A program made the translations under genes and the position numbers. Below the pieces are notes generated by a model, which had not been told where the DNA came from, did no database searches, and saw only the letters and a program-made list of their open reading frames with translations. Below, piece after piece: positions 34,501-36,473 of a stretch of DNA of 36,473 nucleotides. The DNA is from Paracoccaceae bacterium. Its GTDB lineage: Bacteria; Pseudomonadota; Alphaproteobacteria; Rhodobacterales; Rhodobacteraceae. The stretch lies in NCBI GenBank assembly GCA_002683685.1, contig NYTV01000011.1, positions 18,894 through 55,366 of the forward strand. Direction: 5' to 3'. Position 1 is the first letter of the stretch; every line of letters begins with the position of its first letter.

Positions 34501-35546
34501 ATGCTGAACAGGCGCTGACGGTGTACGCCGGTTTGTCGGCCGAGCAGCAGCGCATCTTTGCTCGCGATGTGTATTTTGCCGAGCTGCGCGCTGGTGGCCG
34601 CGAGTATAACGAGGTGGATGGCCCCCGCGAGGGCAGTTATCTGCGCGGCCGTAACGCCATTGCCGCGCTGTTCCCGACCCATGATGTGGCCGGTAACGAG
34701 ATTGCCTATGGCGGCGATATTCTGATGTACGGCGGAGCAGGGGTGCATACCAATATCGGCGGTGGCATTCAGATGCTGACGCCGGGCGGTGGGCAGACCT
34801 TCGGTGTGGAAGGTGAGGCGCCGCCGTCCACGGCGGGTGTGATCACCCGGGGCGCGGGCGATATCCAGCTGTATTCGCTGGATGACATTCTGCTCGGCCA
34901 GAGCCGGATCATGACCACCTTTGGTGGCGATATTCTGGCCTGGTCGGCGCAGGGTGATATCAACGCCGGTCGGGGTTCCAAGACCACGGTGGTCTATACC
35001 CCGCCGCGCCGTGAATACGATAACTGGGGCAACGTGAGCCTGGCGCCGGTGGTGCCGAGCAGCGGTGCCGGTATCGCGACGCTGAACCCGATTGCCGAGG
35101 TGGCGCCGGGTGACATCGACTTGCTGGCGCCGCTGGGCACCATTGATGCCGGTGAGGCGGGTATTCGGGTGTCGGGCAACGTGAATATTGCGGCGCTGCA
35201 GGTGATCAACGCGGCCAACATTCAGGTGCAGGGCGAGTCCAGCGGGATTCCGGTGGTGGCCTCGGTGAATACCGGTGCGCTGACCGCTGCCAGTGCGGCG
35301 GCGTCCAGTGCGGCCCAGGTGGTGGACGATGTGGTGCGTCAGAGCACCACCCAGCGCCGGCCTTCGGTGTTCAGTGCGCGGGTGCTGGGTTTTGGTGATG
35401 AACGGATGGAGCGGGGCAACGACGGTGCCAGTCTGGCGCCGGCAGGCCAGCCGGGTGATATGGTGCAGGTGCTGGGTGCCGGGAAGCTGGATGAGCAGGC
35501 AATGAATATGCTCACCGCAGAAGAGCGGGCCAGAATGAGTTTGTAA
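22563..35546 (+). CDS. pdtA: Giant two-partner-secretion exoprotein PdtA (TpsA, FHA-like, DUF3739)
   Basis: A 4,327-residue secreted adhesin-like protein. A signal peptide (about 1-37, ending AQA) and Gln/Ala-rich spacer precede the TPS domain (about 130-250) with NWETFNVGRNTTVEFQQ and IANTNG (218-223, where FHA has NPNG), the part recognised by a TpsB pore. A very long beta-helical body follows, made of short GxI/V-type strands. It includes proline/AGT-rich segments (about 1095-1165 and 2940-3080), cysteine pairs at C2177/C2182, C3187/C3194 and C3223/C3230, a helical insert (about 3937-4040, RIFARDVYFAELRAGGREY), and a C-terminal DUF3739-like region. In P. aeruginosa PdtA (PA0690, similar size) is phosphate-depletion induced and exported by PdtB. 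AAAAGGAA precedes the ATG. The frame is unbroken. Confidence 0.95.
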   Translation: MRLRHPKISTQASVRLRLKPLASAIALLMVAGSAQAAPAAFSAGWLAAKGAAQQQSGAMPGAGGGMQLPGTPPPLAQQAKVNQQLQHSLANMNNTVAAIAAQQAAQAAGRSAALARPQTIPDGMGEGGLQIDGSIPFEQAWQNAKGPVQTEQGGKVHVGIEQTADKAILNWETFNVGRNTTVEFQQQADWAVLNRVNDPNARPSEIQGQIKADGTVMIANTNGVVFTGSSQVNVRNLATAAANISDAQFTNNGLYGTNNTATFTGAAGSVTVEQGAQITTAESANSTTGGGYVLLLGKDVDNAGSITTANGQTLLAGGDSFIIKKGQGTGGNLASTTRGNEVTAAGSGSVTNSGLIQSATGDITLTGNQITQAGVALASTSVHNRGTVHLKATGAGGSVTLAEGATTAILLEESDATALDGQRDGLQAPAVDNTERNIVPGDKYRRDLSLVKITSTGTVDFQAGSTTIATGGQVAVDAASRTLVRDGATIDVSGATGVKVAMENNTVKVNIQGNEQRDSTANRDSGNLNSTDVWIDTRELVFVPAGTNGYESDRWYTAGGLLEVGGYLGTAGHGVGEWMAQGGTVSFAGNDLVTQQGSQINLSGGTLDVQSGTIEQTWLKGADGRLYELSRAPGDLLYTGVYQGYQDSSERWGQTDYYYNPILAPRQRFEQGYPVGRDAGRLVVGTANAVLEGQLVGDTYQGESQTQAAQQGLDGYHQSQKAVARGAQLIVGSYTPYYVKDSGTLQYALGANANTAKNVIIGTTQENIAASLELDTALPEDRQGTLYLNSDQLNGFELGALKVAATQGITVDGALQVAPAGDITLYGTDVAVNADLTANAGNIHVGNALTQITSNGMQSVVLNGNASVGNVQVAEGVALDASGLWSNLQLDPQNTRLLPYQNGGNISIRSSGDVALGEGSLIDVSSGAVLQVDGSLQGGRGGNVTLAASSGSRSGSLTLAGDIQGHGVNGGGTLQIESGSAVVIGDQPLLDHDGYLEAGQPAPINLLLDEPYTVAAGENLLVQATYDRLLAGQVLPENITFSNTNHTLEIVVGPGGWDLTGTNMDVYINGSSTNANRYRGATGSRKVVPEGAVITRINAGTLPEGYQLPSSLAFLPTPSYSVAAGQPAPVDTLLPVGTPLPSGTVLAQRVAVKSPLMLAPDFFDKGFNHYKVIGQQGVMVAEGAEANVSMPVLRLTEHAQGLATGGNSTTALQPWMPPLHLDNPANNRITQRAGASLALQAGTAQSSASDMATVGVQIGKDTVLNVDPGQSIDLRSIGQLTVDGTLNAWGGEIALGSVAVPGTSEAVEGVGHGRSIWIGENAVLDVAGRAITGQDAGGQRYGQVQNGGSITVGGEFDHATGEAAASNLFVVVREGALLDVSGTSAVLDLPGQGATPVASHAGSISLASSNGLYLEGTLQANAGGEGAAGGSLTVALDTPFYRTNSAGERVRQVRELVLSQVKGENQLAAGSTAAEAADGLTYGHARVGVDQIEAGGFDNLTLASDGLLSFDRDTSLSLGQSLSLYSRVLGLTGTAPETSQVELAAPYIRLAGYGGLTSQDNYIHPTVQGGSTEDGSNRPLAGRLQVNAEQLFELRDVLATRDFDAVEFASSGDMRFLTSTASEESQLYVLGDLVLAAAQIYPGTGAVAAIHAGWRGQAASYDSDRKLIITRTTNNTPLMPYSVFGSLTLGAATVEQGGILRAPLGAINIGYTAANQRTQTVNLLSDSTTSVSAGGLRMPYGGTVDSQAWQYDGETVSLYAVGGTQGENVNSSRQLKVGMTLLGELVDIQQGATVDLSGGGELLGAAFVSGRGGSTDARFNPLVQNGLDSFTLPSLSTNPVYAIVPGVQSVAAPAGGESGASDPMLGQQVTIGSGVPGLAAGTYTLLPSTYALLPGAYRVELNGLAGQGAVIPLHALRNGSWAASGTLSVAGTGIRDSLASQLILTPADVLRSYSQYNEMSYTDFVHADAARLGIPRGMLEADAKTLELSLRQNTEEASFNFDGTVLGEAAEGGFGSTLSVVVPNNNRIELLADGGQAAEGYISFYASDLSAMDVNRLVIGGRPVIVYGQGGNYVEFGAGAINSPTAGIVLRSGAELTAPEIMLVSRQDHSNPSAIEIEQGAVINALGQGAAAYDSDDGFIYQAGDKSVLAVSNGRMQWLAPEADDFTGPGSILVGTCTIGGCEGETSLYSEGSIAFATDNTFELDDAVRYGTRHLTLAVGGFNIGSAEALAAAGTRGALTPGLTLNQDILQRLLQGDTSTGAPALETLELVAGDALNFFDSVTLSTLDDQGESLLDRLLLTSPAIYGYGDADDVALIQTSNLVWNGSAERPGAVAAGGAGTGSGNLTIDAERIEFGYGPFSQPSGVDDLGRLALGFANVNLNASERITANNKGSLAVYQSQGAYVPGEGVSYSGGNLNIFTPLLTGTAGSVNHITAGGAVTVSAPADSTAALVDSEALGAELAITGQSLLLDTAVVLPSGKLVLTAENDLTLADGAQIDMAGRSIEFMDDEDATQYSWGGDVTLQSHAGDIRQVAGSSIDLSAEYNQGGRLTAIALADDAGLVDLQGQILASASGYYEAGGTWVPYAAGGVDIRAQHLGDSGNLSQQFAALNQRLNDGEVLGLRHFQLKQGDLTIGDELRATDVSVSVDDGQLTVAGTIDASGERVGSIRLAGKQGLALTGNALLDAHGETLRLDSYGKIIDSPNRAVVELSSGNGQLLLADGARIDLRHGTDDVRVQADPSLHDVRDRGTVELNAPRLGGATAGDIDIDASGSLDIQGVRSIAVNAMQRYDDAAYGTEDAASGRPYQIIDQAYLDAKHADSAAFIDAVLGNDNLLGTKLAGLNNATYADAFRLRPGVEIVSATADGDMIVSGDLDLSGHRYASLNPHTEHTDVYGSGEVGTLVVRAGGDLDIYGSINDGFAPPPETPDDNGWVLTPGYIAYGGDVVVPGPGVTLAAGTEFAAGKTLNYDLPIGATQFAAGTQLPVDGVLDTALTLPADTVLHAPIFDAAGELLYAAGTILDSTVTLPSNTRLGAGTLLTGNTRLQAMLWPKGAELPSTLILASDLAIPLGGLIPSETLVVLPDDAISMPLRPANGGRQGTNWAVAAMLPEGSQSWSMRVVAGADTEAADSRSVKAERLAAGALTLADTHYTLLNVHEILGKLFWAVGNRPREEAGSPVDEADLWLCDRFPGSCVSATHAWAEGNRLGNPEGHAVPENMLIACDRRPGSCVELETGLGGLLDSYSVAQAFSVLRTGTGDLDLISAGDLKVQSLYGAYTAGMSTASRAGSQAVDFNQSRDKASDGSYLGTIGSADAAVAADYEGLVDGGADNTYDAWYPDGGGNLLLRAGGNLTGDLNAINSPLGLDRELRGQSSSANLGNWLWRQGTGSTQGVEAVPASWWVNFGTYVPGGASTNAYHSVSGVQSVPELVGFTGFGTLGGGNLTVDIAGDAGILSQRGGGRTVSPRSEGLALAVGSTGRVTADGEILLTGGGDMNLRIGDDLNPGLQARVTDNDEQNMNLTGVLTNLRGSLQLYGGALGGLDLSYGSLVTSNDLKETRAYDPFSSTRDTASGGPVVMLGDAVANLNARGDLVLTGTGDPGRVNTSLSASPADVSWFSLWTDNTAINLFSAGGNLTPSVQLSNALQNAGGGGGHNYSTTDGRYVYPSQLGTVAANGSIYMGASAVGTALNPNESFSLLLAPSLNGSLQMLAGESIYASGYAVNQSGASIDLLPTPFDPAFARRSANGQIAISNMNSDGISSVNSLFAFGPNTSAGAEWGSATPARFYAGEDIVGLRTGEILQFNSGARAGQTWYESAGPVWMMAGRDIVNSGTAIGESTGVPSTINNGLNASTGNLFVHNDPNDVSIVSAGRDILYSSFNVAGPGSLEITVGRNILMEDRAAVTSLGPVVPGDSRPGAGIVMQAGFGAQGADYLGFAEHYLDPLNLADPELALADQDGKVAKTYEAELVEWLGERYGFEGDAEQALTVYAGLSAEQQRIFARDVYFAELRAGGREYNEVDGPREGSYLRGRNAIAALFPTHDVAGNEIAYGGDILMYGGAGVHTNIGGGIQMLTPGGGQTFGVEGEAPPSTAGVITRGAGDIQLYSLDDILLGQSRIMTTFGGDILAWSAQGDINAGRGSKTTVVYTPPRREYDNWGNVSLAPVVPSSGAGIATLNPIAEVAPGDIDLLAPLGTIDAGEAGIRVSGNVNIAALQVINAANIQVQGESSGIPVVASVNTGALTAASAAASSAAQVVDDVVRQSTTQRRPSVFSARVLGFGDERMERGNDGASLAPAGQPGDMVQVLGAGKLDEQAMNMLTAEERARMSL

Positions 35547-35572
35547 GTCACAAACAACATGGAGGGGGAAGC

Positions 35573-36217
35573 ATGTACCGTAAGGGGCATAGTGCTGGGG
35601 TGGGGATGCAGGAGTTGGGGCAGAACCTGGCCAAGGTGATCGATGCGGCGCAAGAGGAGCCGGTTCCGGTATGCCGCTATGGCAAACCTTGTGGGTATGT
35701 CGTTTCCCACGATGACTGGCGACTTGCTCTGAAGGATATATACAGCTACCTGGAGCCGGACGATTTTCTGGTGTTGGTCAAACCGGAAGTTGATGACATC
35801 CTCCGCGAGCAAGCTGGGATGCTCCAGACCCTTAGCACGGAGCGGAAGCTGCAACTGCCAGTGGATCGGTTGATACGGGTGTTGTTGCTGCAACTGCTCT
35901 ACTCCATTCCCAACGAATATCAGCTGCATCATCAGGTGAGATACAACCTGCTGTTCCGTTGGTTTACCGGGATGGAGCTGCATGAACAGATGTGCTCCAT
36001 CGGACTGTTTCGGCGGGAGGTGGCGGCATTGCTCGACTGCCGGGAGGTGCCGTTGCTGATCAAGCGGATCATTGGCGAGACGTTTGCCGAACAGCTGGTT
36101 CAGATACCGGTCTTTGTCATGAACTACTCGATGCTACACGGTTGGTTAAAGGAAGGCACAGAGCTGCCAACCAACCCCGAGCCACAGGCCACGACAAGGC
36201 GGGCCGCGGTTCAGTAG
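35573..36217 (+). CDS. phdA: PhdA-like protein: Phd-antitoxin-like domain fused to an IS5-type DUF772 domain
   Basis: A 214-residue protein 26 bases after pdtA, with GGAGGGGG upstream. Residues about 1-60 follow the Phd/YefM antitoxin pattern (MQELGQNLAKVIDAAQEE, then PVPVCRYGKPCGYVVSHDDW). Residues about 95-175 follow the N-terminal DUF772 domain of IS5-family transposases (VDRLIRVLLLQLLYSIPNEY, YNLLFRWFTGMELHEQM). No catalytic DDE domain follows, so it is not an active transposase. No toxin gene is beside it. The P. aeruginosa gene at the same place (PA0691) is named phdA, prevent-host-death-like. A DNA-binding regulator of pdtA/pdtB is plausible but unproven. Confidence 0.8.
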   Translation: MYRKGHSAGVGMQELGQNLAKVIDAAQEEPVPVCRYGKPCGYVVSHDDWRLALKDIYSYLEPDDFLVLVKPEVDDILREQAGMLQTLSTERKLQLPVDRLIRVLLLQLLYSIPNEYQLHHQVRYNLLFRWFTGMELHEQMCSIGLFRREVAALLDCREVPLLIKRIIGETFAEQLVQIPVFVMNYSMLHGWLKEGTELPTNPEPQATTRRAAVQ

Positions 36218-36260
36218 CTGTCATTCAATGCGGTATTGCTGATGAGATGAAGGGATTGTT

Positions 36261-36416
36261 ATGAAGTGGTACGTGTGGCGCTGCTGGCGCCTGGCCTACT
36301 CGCCACGGAAGATGAACTACGCAGAAATTACCGACCGCTCAGGGCGCTGGAAGCGGGTATTTGCAGGGTTTTTTGTGCTGGTTGAACGTAAGCGATCCAT
36401 AAACCCCACCTTGTGA
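36261..36416 (+). CDS. Small basic 51-aa hypothetical protein
   Basis: A short frame from ATG 36261 to TGA 36414-36416, with AAGGGA 5 bases before the start, beginning MKWYVWRCWRLAYSPRKMNY and ending VERKRSINPTL. It is rich in Trp, Arg and Lys (pI clearly basic), with one short hydrophobic stretch (VFAGFFVLV) too short and too charged at its edges for a certain membrane helix. It sits 43 bases after phdA in the same direction, so it is probably in the pdtA-phdA-pdtB transcript. I recognise no family. The good ribosome site and codon use favour a real gene. Confidence 0.5.
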   Translation: MKWYVWRCWRLAYSPRKMNYAEITDRSGRWKRVFAGFFVLVERKRSINPTL

Positions 36417-36425
36417 TGAGCGCGT

Positions 36426-36444
36426 CAGGTTAGTAACTAACCTG
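36426..36444. repeat. Perfect hairpin after the 51-aa ORF
   Basis: CAGGTTAG, loop TAA, CTAACCTG: an 8-pair stem 9 bases after the stop of the small ORF. There is no U-tract, so it is either an RNA processing or attenuation hairpin or an operator upstream of the next gene, expected to be pdtB. Confidence 0.45.
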
Positions 36445-36473
36445 CCCGCAGCGCCACGGCAGTAGCGCTTCGT

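Noticed and set aside
1-36473. CRISPR array or insertion sequence
   Set aside because: No regularly spaced identical repeats with unique spacers and no complete transposase with terminal inverted repeats were seen; the only transposase-like sequence is the DUF772 part of phdA.

Overview
The window looks like a chromosomal segment of a Pseudomonas-type gammaproteobacterium, perhaps the marine Halopseudomonas group (inferred from gene families and synteny; no 16S is present). Gene order from 5.2 kb to the right edge matches, gene for gene, the phosphate-starvation locus of Pseudomonas aeruginosa PA0674-PA0691: vreA-vreI-vreR (cell-surface signalling system PUMA3), hxcW/U/P/V/T/X/Y/Z/Q/R/S (the second type II secretion system), a LapA/LapB-like DING phosphatase, the giant TpsA protein pdtA, and phdA. 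The TpsB partner pdtB would be expected just past the right edge.

Layout. 1-3.2 kb is housekeeping DNA: a partial chemoreceptor with a flagellar-type (FliA) promoter, a retropepsin-like PF05618 protein, a DUF2058 protein and a DUF2897 membrane protein. 3.4-3.6 kb is tRNA-Asp with its promoter and terminator. 3.6-4.7 kb has no convincing gene but carries 11-bp tandem repeats, decayed-looking ORF fragments and hairpins, so it may be an old integration scar. 4.7-7.5 kb holds a small secreted protein divergent from vreAIR. 7.5-10.3 kb is an accessory insert between vreR and hxcW: a ParD/ParE-like toxin-antitoxin pair, a displaced second copy of the hxcW 3' end, and a two-gene module (unknown 223-aa protein plus XRE-ImmA/IrrE protein) resembling toxin-antitoxin or anti-phage modules of the RosmerTA type. 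10.3-20.7 kb is the complete Hxc T2SS. 21.2-22.3 kb is the DING phosphatase, 22.6-35.5 kb is pdtA (4,327 aa), followed by phdA and an unlisted 51-codon ORF.

How the genes fit together (P. aeruginosa knowledge plus inference): low phosphate, through PhoB, induces vreAIR. VreI with VreR and VreA activates hxc, lapA and pdtA. Hxc exports the DING phosphatase, and PdtA is exported by a two-partner secretion route. In this window an 18-bp perfect inverted repeat lies symmetrically between the divergent hxcV and hxcT genes, and a 13/16 match to its core lies upstream of the DING gene. This suggests one shared regulatory element.

The most unusual points are: (1) the toxin-antitoxin-like module sits between two diverged copies of the last 23 codons of hxcW, as if it entered the gene end and supplied a replacement; (2) phdA is a Phd-antitoxin-like domain fused to the N-terminal (DUF772) domain of an IS5-type transposase; (3) the shared CTAYAGRGRAT-type element.
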